The notes: generated by a model not told the origin, from the letters alone. Positions 1 to 6,580 are shown, numbered from the stretch's first letter. The stretch is DNA of 6,699 nucleotides from Dermabacter sp. p3-SID358 (GCF_025147465.1 NZ_JALXOZ010000030.1:1-6699), one strand, 5' to 3'. Program-made: numbers and translations.

Positions 1-87
1 GCCCGGGGCCCGCCCCCCGCCGCGCGGCGGGCGCGGGGGGGGGGTTTTGGTTTGGGGGGGGGGGCGGGGGGGGGGGGCCCCCCCACC
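1..87. other. Low-complexity G/C tract, probable sequence-end artefact
   Basis: These bases are almost only G and C, with a T4 and a T3 interruption. G runs cover 35-44, 54-64 and 66-77, then C runs from 78 to 84. Ordinary mixed sequence begins abruptly near 88. Nothing here is coding or promoter-like. Homopolymeric G at a contig edge is a known failure mode of short-read assemblies, so I read it as artefact rather than biology. A natural G-quadruplex-forming stretch cannot be excluded from sequence alone. Confidence 0.7.
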
Positions 88-114
88 TTTGTGTGTACTC
101 GCCGAATAGGCTTC

Positions 115-120
115 TATGCT
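115..120 (+). promoter_or_regulatory. Possible -10 box for the M48 protease gene
   Basis: TATGCT fits the actinobacterial -10 pattern TAnnnT and lies 45 bp before the ATG at 166. No convincing -35 box is found 16-18 bp upstream (92-97 is TGTGTA). It is the best candidate in the short mixed-sequence stretch before the gene, but only weakly supported, because the DNA further upstream is the suspect G/C tract. Confidence 0.25.
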
Positions 121-165
121 GGTGTTTTCTAGGGATCGGTAAGTCGAGGTTGTTACGGTTGAGTT

Positions 166-1395
166 ATGACCGAGTTCGAACAACAACACGTGCAGCCGCT
201 CCAAAGTGAGCCTAAGAAACCTGCGGGAAAACCGGGGCTCTTCAACGGCTCGACCCGCCACGGTCTTCTCGGCGATCTTTCGCTTCGCCACCCGTGGGAC
301 ATTCCGCTCTTTATTGCGGGCATCGTGCTCACGTGTCTCCTGTACATCGCGTGGGTAGGTGCGGTCGGCATCATCATCTACATGATCGCAACCGGGAAGT
401 GGTCGAGCATTCAGCCGGCAATCGAAGGTGAAAACGAGGGTCTCTCGAATCCCTACAGCCCCATCTCCATGGGGATTCAGCTTTTCGTTGCCGTGATGTT
501 AATCCCTTGGGTTCTGTGGATCGCTCGCGCCCTCATGTACGCCCAGATCCGTGCGTCTGGCGTGCGAATGAGCCCCACGCAGTTTCCCGAGGGATACCGC
601 ATGGTTGCCGAGGCCGCCGAACAGTTCGGGATGCGCCGCGTTCCCGACGCATACGTACTTTCGGGCAACGGCATGATCAACGCCTTCGCGGCAGGTCACG
701 GCTTTCGCCGATTCGTGTGCGTCTACTCCGACCTATTCGAGGTGGGAGGCAAGGCCCGCGACCCGGAGGCGCTGCGCTTTATCATCGCGCACGAGGTAGG
801 CCACCACGCCGCAGGCCACACGTCGTACTTCCGCCTCCTCTTCACGAACCTCGTGATGCGCATCCCGATCTACGGCATGGCGCTCTCGCGCGCCCAGGAA
901 TACACGGCCGATAACTTCGGCTATGCGAACGTGCCCGCCGGTGCCCCCGGCACGATGGCGCTCCTTGCGGGAGGCAAGTACCTCAACGCCCACGTCAATG
1001 TTCACGAGCTTGCCGATCGCGCCGCAACTGAAAAGGGCTTCTGGCTCCACCTCGTGAATCTTTCTATGTCGCACCCGCTCATCACGTGGCGCGCCCATGC
1101 GCTGCGCGATCGCTCAAAGGCGGGACGCATGTTCTTGCGCCCGAAGACCCGCATCTTCGATTCCTACCTTCCCGCAGGGTCGACGTGGAGCGGGAAGTAT
1201 CCCACTCCCGAAGAAGCCCTCGAACTCCTTGAGCGCGCACGCGCCGAAGGTCACGTGATCGGTGAAGAGCAGTTCGGTCGGTTCCCATTCGGTCAGAGTT
1301 ATCCAGCTCCAGAACACATGAGGCCACTGCAGGTGAGGGAACCGTCGGCACCTGCCGCCAACCCCGTTGTTTTGCGCAAGCCGGGAGCGCACTGA
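166..1395 (+). CDS. M48-family membrane zinc metalloprotease
   Basis: A 409-residue membrane peptidase of the Ste24/HtpX-like M48 group, whose members cleave proteins in or near the membrane, often in envelope quality control; the substrate here is unknown. Two hydrophobic segments, about residues 46-76 and 102-126, precede the catalytic region. The zinc site is intact: HEVGH at 209-213 supplies both histidines and the catalytic Glu210, and the downstream EYTAD (Glu245, Asp249) supplies the third ligand. The NAFAAG stretch around 172-177, shortly before the active site, is also usual for M48. The C-terminal ~60 residues are polar and Pro-rich, without a recognisable domain. The ATG at 166 is preceded directly by an in-frame TGA (160-162), so the start cannot lie further upstream; the ribosome site is poor (GAGG at 145-148, 17 nt away). 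The gene stands alone and is followed by a strong terminator. Family assignment is firm; calling it HtpX would overreach. Confidence 0.92.
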   Translation: MTEFEQQHVQPLQSEPKKPAGKPGLFNGSTRHGLLGDLSLRHPWDIPLFIAGIVLTCLLYIAWVGAVGIIIYMIATGKWSSIQPAIEGENEGLSNPYSPISMGIQLFVAVMLIPWVLWIARALMYAQIRASGVRMSPTQFPEGYRMVAEAAEQFGMRRVPDAYVLSGNGMINAFAAGHGFRRFVCVYSDLFEVGGKARDPEALRFIIAHEVGHHAAGHTSYFRLLFTNLVMRIPIYGMALSRAQEYTADNFGYANVPAGAPGTMALLAGGKYLNAHVNVHELADRAATEKGFWLHLVNLSMSHPLITWRAHALRDRSKAGRMFLRPKTRIFDSYLPAGSTWSGKYPTPEEALELLERARAEGHVIGEEQFGRFPFGQSYPAPEHMRPLQVREPSAPAANPVVLRKPGAH

Positions 1396-1417
1396 CCCGC
1401 GCACGGTGAATCGAACT

Positions 1418-1450
1418 AAAGCGCCAGTGCGAGAGGCACTGGCGCTTTTT
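1418..1450 (+). terminator. Intrinsic terminator after the M48 gene, possibly bidirectional
   Basis: A perfect 10-bp stem, GCGCCAGTGC (1421-1430) pairing with GCACTGGCGC (1436-1445), closes a GAGAG loop and is followed by T5 (1446-1450). AAA at 1418-1420 extends the stem against these T residues. It starts 22 bp after the stop codon at 1395. Read on the minus strand the same hairpin is followed by TTTAG, so it could also stop transcription coming from the tRNA-Arg side. Confidence 0.9.
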
Positions 1451-1451
1451 C

Positions 1452-1477
1452 GCGCCCCCAGCAGGACTCGAACCTGC
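1452..1477 (-). repeat. Isolated 26-bp copy of the tRNA-Arg 3' end (att-like direct repeat)
   Basis: This stretch is identical over 26 bp, and in the same orientation, to 1874-1899, the 3' part of the tRNA-Arg gene: the whole T-arm, the acceptor 3' strand, the discriminator base and one base beyond. After 1477 the sequences diverge at once. No D-arm, anticodon arm or matching 5' acceptor strand can be built from 1478-1530, so it is not a second complete tRNA. Such a truncated tRNA 3' end is what site-specific integration by a tyrosine recombinase leaves at the distal edge of an element. A degenerate tandem tRNA copy is the main alternative. Confidence 0.75.
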
Positions 1478-1823
1478 GTGGGTTGCTCATCCGCGTTGAC
1501 TGCGTGTGAAAGTGCCTTTGCCGGTGGGCGTTTTGGGGCTTCATCGATCCTCGCAACACGGCTCACCCCGCCGTAAAAACTAAGCGCTCCTTCATGGCTT
1601 CGCTCACGAAAACTTCGAGCAGAGTTTTGACAAATCTCCGTTCGCGGCACATACCCGCTGCATTCGCTCACGCCGCGACCGCGGAACACGGCGTGTTGGC
1701 TCGTGTTGTTCGCTGTTAGGGGCCGCTCGGCGGCTTCCCCGCGCTTCCAAGCGGTGACCCCTCGTGCGCCTGAAGCGTGGTCTGAAGCGTAGGCTGAGGC
1801 GTCCTTTTAAGCGTCCCCTTGTC
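1478..1823. other. Non-coding segment between the tRNA-end repeats
   Basis: Together with the hairpin at 1824-1872 this makes a 396-bp stretch between the two 26-bp repeats. I see no gene: open frames here run in from the neighbouring M48 gene on the opposite strand or lack a ribosome site. It holds a 12-bp tandem repeat (1770-1817) and weak inverted repeats, such as AAAACT/AGTTTT around 1608-1628. No integrase, transposase or toxin-antitoxin remnant is recognisable. Its origin as a decayed integrated element is inferred only from the flanking repeats. Confidence 0.6.
1770..1817. repeat. Four degenerate 12-bp tandem units
   Basis: The units are CTGAAGCGTGGT (1770-1781), CTGAAGCGTAGG (1782-1793), CTGAGGCGTCCT (1794-1805) and TTTAAGCGTCCC (1806-1817). 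The core CTGAAGCGT is exact in the first two, has one change in the third and two in the fourth. The array ends just before the tRNA-Arg terminator. It could be a protein-binding array (iteron-like), a remnant of repetitive coding sequence, or simple slippage; nothing nearby decides between these. Confidence 0.6.
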
Positions 1824-1872
1824 GAAAATGACCCGGGAAAACTCCCTCTGAAGGAGTGTTTCCCCAGGTCAT
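1824..1872 (-). terminator. Intrinsic terminator downstream of tRNA-Arg
   Basis: On the minus strand a long imperfect hairpin begins 3 nt after the tRNA 3' end. The pairing blocks, in plus-strand terms, are ATGACC with GGTCAT, GGGAAA with TTTCCC, and CTCC with GGAG, separated by one- or two-base bulges, around a 7-nt loop CTCTGAA (1844-1850 region). On the minus strand the stem runs into TTTT (1828-1825), as expected for an intrinsic terminator of the tRNA transcript. Confidence 0.75.
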
Positions 1873-1873
1873 A

Positions 1874-1947
<74 letters not shown>

Positions 1948-1966
1948 ATGCCGCGCGGGCGGATCC

Positions 1967-1972
1967 AGTGTA
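1967..1972 (-). promoter_or_regulatory. Probable -10 box of tRNA-Arg
   Basis: On the minus strand TACACT (TAnnnT) lies 19 bp before the tRNA 5' end at 1947, predicting a start of transcription near 1960 and a short leader. The -35 region is poor: TCGGCC sits at 17-bp spacing and ATTCGG at about 19-20 bp. Position supports the call; the missing -35 keeps confidence low. Confidence 0.4.
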
Positions 1973-2117
1973 CCGGGATTGGAGAGTGGGGCCGAATGCG
2001 CAGCGGCGCGTGCTCCACATCGAAGCCCATTCCACAACCGCTGACGAGCTGCTTTTCGAGGGCGAGGGTGAGAGGCATGCTCGTGGATGAGCGCCGCACC
2101 GGGCGGCGACCGATCCC

Positions 2118-2123
2118 AGGGGG
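2118..2123 (+). promoter_or_regulatory. Ribosome binding site that fixes the ssb start
   Basis: AGGGGG lies 7 nt before the ATG at 2131. The open frame extends upstream to 1921, into the antisense of the tRNA-Arg gene, so this site is what identifies the true start. A small hairpin (CGCCG 2092-2096 with CGGCG 2104-2108) sits just before it. Confidence 0.75.
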
Positions 2124-2130
2124 AAATTCA

Positions 2131-2694
2131 ATGAATGCAATCGTGACAACGATCCAGGGCAACGCGACCGCCGATGCCACGATCTTCAAATTCGATGGCG
2201 GTGGCTGCCGCACGTCGGTGACCGTTGCCGTGAACGATCGATACTACGACGTTCAGGCTGAGGAATGGAAGGAGCGCAAGCCCGAGTATGTGCGCGTGCA
2301 GGTGCGCCGTGAATCGCTCGCCAATAATGTCGTGCTATCGGTCAAGCGTGGCCAGCCCCTCCTGTGCACGGGGCGTCTTGTGACGCAGACGTGGGAGGAT
2401 CGCGACGGCAACACGCGCACCGAGTTGCTCATGCACGCCGATCATGTCGCAATCGACCTCACCTACGGAACCGCGCAGTTCGCCAAGAGTGCGCCGTCGT
2501 GGGTGGACGAGAATACCGGTGAGGTTCGCACTACCTCCCCGGGGCCCGAGAACGAGACGGCCGATGAAACTGCGGTCGACGAAGCGGTCGAGGAAGGTGA
2601 CTCTCGCGCTTTGGGCGCAACAGATTTTGAAGGTTCGCTCGACGAGAGCGATTTCGGGGAACACGCCGAGGTGGAGGAACCTAGCTACGCCTGA
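2131..2694 (+). CDS. ssb: Single-stranded DNA-binding protein, probably an accessory paralogue
   Basis: A 187-residue OB-fold protein that coats single-stranded DNA during replication, repair or recombination, in the cytoplasm. The fold spans about residues 1-117. Visible family hallmarks are the GNATAD stretch (10-15), the TVAVNDRYYD strand (31-40) followed by a basic loop, VRVQVRRESLANNV (54-67), GQPLLCTGRLVTQTW (74-88) and the late HADHVAIDL strand. Residues ~125-187 form an acidic, disordered-looking tail, but the end is VEEPSYA instead of the DDIPF-like tip by which SSBs usually recruit partner proteins. It is not beside rpsF, rpsR or rplI, where the main actinobacterial ssb usually sits, so I infer an additional SSB. 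An in-frame ATG further upstream (2077 region) lacks a comparable ribosome site. I see no clear promoter in 1948-2130. The gene stands alone and ends against a large hairpin. Confidence 0.88.
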   Translation: MNAIVTTIQGNATADATIFKFDGGGCRTSVTVAVNDRYYDVQAEEWKERKPEYVRVQVRRESLANNVVLSVKRGQPLLCTGRLVTQTWEDRDGNTRTELLMHADHVAIDLTYGTAQFAKSAPSWVDENTGEVRTTSPGPENETADETAVDEAVEEGDSRALGATDFEGSLDESDFGEHAEVEEPSYA

Positions 2695-2764
2695 AAGCGG
2701 GAGGGAGCGTCGGTTCCCGCACGCGCGCTCGCGCGGGGGTGCGGGGTCCGACGCTCGCCCGCTT
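2695..2764. terminator. Large GC-rich hairpin between convergent genes, likely bidirectional terminator
   Basis: The hairpin starts at the base after the ssb stop and ends 7 bp before the stop of the minus-strand gene. The outer stem pairs AAGCGGG (2695-2701) with CCCGCTT (2758-2764) and, past a small bulge, GAGCGTCGG (2705-2713) with CCGACGCTC (2748-2756). An inner stem pairs CCCGCAC (2716-2722) with GTGCGGG (2739-2745) and can extend with alternating CG. T tracts are minimal (TT on plus, TTT on minus), so termination would rest on stem strength or on a factor. Location and symmetry favour a shared terminator. Confidence 0.7.
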
Positions 2765-2771
2765 AACGCGC

Positions 2772-3314
2772 TTACCCGTTGTGAATATTGGTGCCGGTGC
2801 CGGGTGAGTCGATGCCGAGGCTCGCGCATAGCGTCGCGACGAGTTCGGGAATGAGATCGCGGCCAACGCGCAGTTTTTCGCCTTCGCGTGCAACGGCACT
2901 GAACGTCTCGCCCGTGGTGAGAGCGCCGGCGGCAACGAATACGGGGGCGGGTTCCGAGCTGGGGGAGCTGTCGATTGCGCCGCGGATGCGAGCCTGAATG
3001 TATCCGCCGGAGCAGCCTTCAGGCCAGAGGGCATTGGCGAGTTCGTCGGCAACATCGGCGTGTTGGGTGCCGGTTTCGACGCTCGTGAGGTGATGCGGGT
3101 CGCCGTTCGCGAGGTCGAGTGTTTCTTGGGGGAGGAGGCGCGAAAGTTCGGGGCGCTCTTCGAGAAGAGCCTTCGTTGTGAATAGCGCGTAGCGAGCGAT
3201 GTGTTCAGGAGCAGGGGAGTCTTGCTTGCGAGTGTGACGAACGAGCTCGAGAACCGCGGCGGCGAGGGCTCCTTCGGTTTCGCTCAGGTTGAGGTCTCGC
3301 GTTTCTGAATTCAC
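2772..3314 (-). CDS. Uncharacterised protein resembling the PPA1379 family
   Basis: A 180-residue soluble protein with no signal peptide, membrane segment or catalytic motif that I can see. Its order of segments fits what I recall of the PPA1379 family of actinobacterial proteins: a helical N-terminus ending in ERPELSRLLP (53-62), then ANGDPHHLTSVE (69-80), an LANALWPEGCSGGYIQAR block (92-109), a GALTTGETFSAVAREG strand pair (130-145) and a final DLIPELVATLCASLG helix (153-167). Function is unknown for the whole family. The start is a GTG with a textbook AAGGAG 8 nt upstream; the stop is TAA. The gene is divergent from the UPF0182 gene, with 98 bp between the starts, and I recall this pairing recurring in actinobacteria. 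Coding status is firm; the family name is from memory and unverified. Confidence 0.8.
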   Translation of the reverse strand: MNSETRDLNLSETEGALAAAVLELVRHTRKQDSPAPEHIARYALFTTKALLEERPELSRLLPQETLDLANGDPHHLTSVETGTQHADVADELANALWPEGCSGGYIQARIRGAIDSSPSSEPAPVFVAAGALTTGETFSAVAREGEKLRVGRDLIPELVATLCASLGIDSPGTGTNIHNG

Positions 3315-3322
3315 GGCGCTGG

Positions 3323-3328
3323 CTCCTT
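3323..3328 (-). promoter_or_regulatory. Ribosome binding site for the GTG start at 3314
   Basis: On the minus strand AAGGAG, close to the anti-Shine-Dalgarno consensus, stands 8 nt before the GTG codon. It supports translation from GTG rather than from an internal codon. Confidence 0.8.
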
Positions 3329-3358
3329 ACTGGGACAATGGTGACACTTGCCTCATGC

Positions 3359-3395
3359 TGGGGTGAGTACCCACCCCACGATAGTTCCCCACGAT
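3359..3395. promoter_or_regulatory. Inverted and direct repeats in the divergent promoter region
   Basis: Within the 98 bp between the two divergent starts there is a perfect 7-bp inverted repeat, TGGGGTG (3359-3365) and CACCCCA (3372-3378), with a 6-nt gap. Overlapping its right arm is a 9-bp direct repeat, CCCCACGAT, at 3374-3382 and 3387-3395 (13-bp period). No clean -35/-10 pair is visible on either strand; GATAGT (3380-3385) is a weak -10 candidate for the plus-strand gene. The cluster could be an operator shared by both genes. That is inferred from position and symmetry only. Confidence 0.35.
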
Positions 3396-3402
3396 GTGAG
3401 CC

Positions 3403-3406
3403 GAGG
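3403..3406 (+). promoter_or_regulatory. Ribosome binding site supporting the TTG start of the UPF0182 gene
   Basis: GAGG stands 6 nt before TTG at 3413. It is a modest match but the best in the region, and the alternative ATG at 3338 has no purine-rich site at a suitable distance (upstream bases are TTACTGGGACA). Confidence 0.55.
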
Positions 3407-3412
3407 TCACCG

Positions 3413-6400
3413 TTGAGTTTTACGAATCCCTTTGCCGGTGCTGCCCAGCCGAGTCCGAAGCCCGCGGGTTCCACGAATGAGAAGGGTGCAAGGAAGCTCT
3501 CGCCTCTCACGATCACGATTCTCGTCATCGTTGCACTCATCGTCGCCTTCGCATGGTTTGCCGAAGTGGCGACGAGTTACATGTGGTTCGACCAGCTAGG
3601 GTTCGACGACTTCCTCGTCAAGAAGTGGGTCACGCAGGGGCTTTTGTTCCTCCTCGGGCTCGTAACCGTGGCTGCACCAATCTTCGTGTGCCTGTGGGCG
3701 AGCTACAAGTACCGGCCGCAGACTGTTCCGGTGACCCGCGAAGACATCACGATCGCGGGCTTTCGCGACGCGGTTGAGCCGCTGCGCAAGGTCATCACGA
3801 TCGCCGCACCGGTCGTTCTTGGAATCTTCGGCGGGCTCACGCTTTCGCGCCAATGGCAAGAGGTTCTCCTCATGCTTAACCAAGAACCGTTTGGGAAAAC
3901 CGATCCGGTATTCCACAACGACGTCGCGTTCTACGTGTTCACGCTTCCCGTGATCGAAACGGCGCTCGGGCTCGTGAACTTTGTGATTCTCGCGAGTGCA
4001 TTTGCGGCGGTGCTTGGCCACTTCATTTACGGTGGAATTGAGTGGGATCAAAAGAGGGGACTCAAACTTACCCGCGCAGCGCGCACCCACGTTGGAGTCA
4101 TTGCCATGGCCTACATGTTCGTGCTCGCTGCGCAGCACTGGTTCGAGCGATACGCAACCCTCACCACCTCTCACGAAAAGTTCGATGGCGCGGCCTATAC
4201 CGACGTGCATGCACTCATTCCCGGCAAGACCATTCTCGCCATTTCCGCGATCATCGTCGCTTTGCTGTTGCTCGCGTGGATCCTCAAGGGCAATTGGAAG
4301 CTGCCTGCGGCCGCGGCGGGCCTCATCGTGCTCTCCACGGTCGCCGTCGGAATGGTGTATCCCTACCTCATCCAGACCTTCCAAGTGGAACCGAACGAGC
4401 GCAATCTCGAAAAGCCCTTCATTGAAGAGAACATGGCCGCCACACGCGCAGCCTACGGCCTTGAAGATGTCAACGAGATTTCTTACCGAGCGAAGTCAAC
4501 GGCTACGTCGGGCCAATTGCGCGAAGACGCCGCGACCACGGCGCAGATCCGTCTTCTCGACCCCGCGGTGGTGTCCCCGACCTTTGGCCAGCGTGAAGCA
4601 AACCGCCGTTACTGGGGTTTCGAAAATACCTTGAGCGTGGACCGATACGAGATTGACGGGCAAAAGCAGGACACCGTGATCGGTGTACGCGAGCTCCGCC
4701 CCGACAAGCTCGAGCTCGCCTCGCAGTCATGGGTCAACCAGCATGTCGTGTACACGCACGGTTTCGGTGTAGCTGCAGCCTACGGCAATCAGCGGCGCAC
4801 GGACGGTGAGCCGGCCTTTTTCCAGTCAGGCGTGCCCGGATCGGGCGAACTCGGAAAGTTCCAGGAGCGCGTCTACTTCGGGCGCCACTCGCCGAGCTAC
4901 TCAATCGTAGGAGCTCCCGAGGGCTCGGATCCCCAAGAATTTGACTACCAATCCGGCACGGAGGGTGATGACCAAGGCAGGCAGGTCTCCAACACCTACA
5001 CGGGTGATGGCGGCCCGAGCGTGGGCAACTTCGTCAACCGAATGCTGTTCGCGATCAAGTTCCGCGAGTTCAACATTCTCATCTCGAGCTATGTCAACGA
5101 GAACTCTCAGATCCTCTACGATCGCGACCCACAGCAGCGAGTGAAGACCGTCGCGCCCTTCCTGTCGCTCGACACCGAGATGTATCCGGCGGTTGTGGAC
5201 GGCAAGCTCAAGTGGGTGATCGATGCCTACACGACGAGTGATCGCTACCCGTATGCGCAAGCGACAAACTTTGATCAGGTCGTCACCGACTCGAAGGTGA
5301 ACGGGGCCGATACCGCCGGGCTGCGCGAGCGCCAGGTCAACTACATGCGCAATTCGGTGAAAGCCACCGTCGATGCCTTCGACGGCAGTGTGGATCTATA
5401 CGCGTGGGACACGGAAGATCCGATCCTCAAGGCATGGGAGAAGTCATTCCCGAAAGCTGTGAAACCCGCCAGTGAAATCTCGGGCGACCTCATGAGCCAT
5501 CTTCGCTATCCGGCGGACTACTTCAAGGTGCAGCGTTCCATTCTCGGCAGGTACCACATTGATAAGGCCGAAGACTTCTACGTGGGGCAGGATTTCTGGC
5601 AGACGACCCCGGATCCCACGCAGGCGCGCGAAGGTGAGAGCGGTTCCGCACCGCTTCAGGCCCCGCACTACCTCACAATGCAAATGCCCGGTGAGAGTGA
5701 GCCGCAGTTCACGCTTTCCTCGAGTTATATTCCTGAATCGGGTCAGGACGTTCTCACGGGTTTGCTTGCGGTGAACTCGGAAACAGGAACGAAGGCGGGC
5801 AATCCCGCGAAGGACTATGGCAAGTTGACGCTCCTCGTTCTCCCGAGCTCGAATCCTGTGAGCGCGCCGAGGCAGGTGCAAAACACGTTCAACTCCAACC
5901 CGCAGGTGTCGAACGAACTCAACCTTTTGCGCCAGGGGAACTCGAAGGTCATCAACGGCAACTTGCTCACGCTCCCCGTTGGCGGCGGACTCCTGTATGT
6001 TCAGCCGGTCTATGTCATGAGCTCGAGCTCCGGTGGTGGAACGTCGTACCCACTCCTGCGAAAAGTGCTCGTAAGTTTTGGTGACAAGGTGGGCTACGCC
6101 GACACGCTCGATGAGGCCCTCGACGCTGTTTTCGGAGGCGACTCTGGCGCGAGCGCGGGCGACGCCGAAGTTCCCACGACGGGAGAAGCGAAGGCAGTTG
6201 AGGACGCGGTCTCGGACCCGAACACCGGTAAGGAGGGCGGCGGTAAGAAAACCCCCGAGCCGAGTGAGGCTCCAAGCGAGACCCCTAGTGAACAGCCAAG
6301 TGAAGCCCCGGCTCGACCGACACCCGAGGGAGGATCTGGCGATCCCAAAGCCGATCTTGACACTGCGTTGAAGGATCTCGACGCGGCGTGGAAGGATGCC

Positions 6401-6517
6401 GAAAAGGCACGCGCCGAGGGTGACTGGGCCAAGTACGGCGAGGCGCAAGAGCGCCTCAAGGACGCGATCGAACGTGCCGATGCCGCAAATGCGCAGCTGC
6501 CTGGAGGCGGCGACTAG
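3413..6517 (+). CDS. UPF0182 family (COG1615) polytopic membrane protein
   Basis: A 1034-residue protein of a widespread actinobacterial membrane family with no established function. Seven hydrophobic segments lie near residues 31-53, 76-98, 127-145, 178-204, 225-243, 271-291 and 297-318. A large domain follows, probably outside the cell, which opens with the motif VEPNERNLEKPF (325-336) and ATRAAYGL (343-350). An acidic linker leads to four PSEx units (950-965) and a charged helical end (~977-1029, LDAAWKDAEKARAEGDWAKY and what follows) like that of other family members. Length is in the family's usual range and no frame break is seen. I chose TTG at 3413 because GAGG (3403-3406) lies 6 nt before it and the product then begins MSFTNPF, like family members; the ATG at 3338 would add 25 atypical residues and lies in the divergent promoter region. 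No clear terminator follows in 6518-6580. Confidence 0.93.
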   Translation: MSFTNPFAGAAQPSPKPAGSTNEKGARKLSPLTITILVIVALIVAFAWFAEVATSYMWFDQLGFDDFLVKKWVTQGLLFLLGLVTVAAPIFVCLWASYKYRPQTVPVTREDITIAGFRDAVEPLRKVITIAAPVVLGIFGGLTLSRQWQEVLLMLNQEPFGKTDPVFHNDVAFYVFTLPVIETALGLVNFVILASAFAAVLGHFIYGGIEWDQKRGLKLTRAARTHVGVIAMAYMFVLAAQHWFERYATLTTSHEKFDGAAYTDVHALIPGKTILAISAIIVALLLLAWILKGNWKLPAAAAGLIVLSTVAVGMVYPYLIQTFQVEPNERNLEKPFIEENMAATRAAYGLEDVNEISYRAKSTATSGQLREDAATTAQIRLLDPAVVSPTFGQREANRRYWGFENTLSVDRYEIDGQKQDTVIGVRELRPDKLELASQSWVNQHVVYTHGFGVAAAYGNQRRTDGEPAFFQSGVPGSGELGKFQERVYFGRHSPSYSIVGAPEGSDPQEFDYQSGTEGDDQGRQVSNTYTGDGGPSVGNFVNRMLFAIKFREFNILISSYVNENSQILYDRDPQQRVKTVAPFLSLDTEMYPAVVDGKLKWVIDAYTTSDRYPYAQATNFDQVVTDSKVNGADTAGLRERQVNYMRNSVKATVDAFDGSVDLYAWDTEDPILKAWEKSFPKAVKPASEISGDLMSHLRYPADYFKVQRSILGRYHIDKAEDFYVGQDFWQTTPDPTQAREGESGSAPLQAPHYLTMQMPGESEPQFTLSSSYIPESGQDVLTGLLAVNSETGTKAGNPAKDYGKLTLLVLPSSNPVSAPRQVQNTFNSNPQVSNELNLLRQGNSKVINGNLLTLPVGGGLLYVQPVYVMSSSSGGGTSYPLLRKVLVSFGDKVGYADTLDEALDAVFGGDSGASAGDAEVPTTGEAKAVEDAVSDPNTGKEGGGKKTPEPSEAPSETPSEQPSEAPARPTPEGGSGDPKADLDTALKDLDAAWKDAEKARAEGDWAKYGEAQERLKDAIERADAANAQLPGGGD

Positions 6518-6580
6518 CGAAGGAACGGGAGCATGAACGGGGCGTGAACGTGAACTACGAAACGTTTAGCTGCTGAAAAC

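Noticed and set aside
1453..1529. A second complete tRNA gene on the minus strand
   Set aside because: Only the T-arm and acceptor 3' strand are present. No matching 5' acceptor, D-arm or seven-base anticodon loop with a T at position 33 can be placed in 1478-1530.
1114..1689. 191-residue minus-strand open frame spanning the M48 gene end and the spacer
   Set aside because: It overlaps the M48 gene, crosses its terminator and the orphan tRNA end (whose T-arm translates as QVRVLLGA), and has no ribosome site or known domain.
3338..3412. ATG start of the UPF0182 gene 25 codons upstream
   Set aside because: No ribosome site precedes it, the extra residues are atypical, and the stretch contains the divergent regulatory repeats. 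The TTG at 3413 has GAGG upstream and gives a family-like N-terminus.
5444..6448. 334-residue open frame on the minus strand inside the UPF0182 gene
   Set aside because: Antisense shadow of a high-GC gene: Arg/Val-rich composition, no recognisable domain, and the sense frame is a clear conserved family member.
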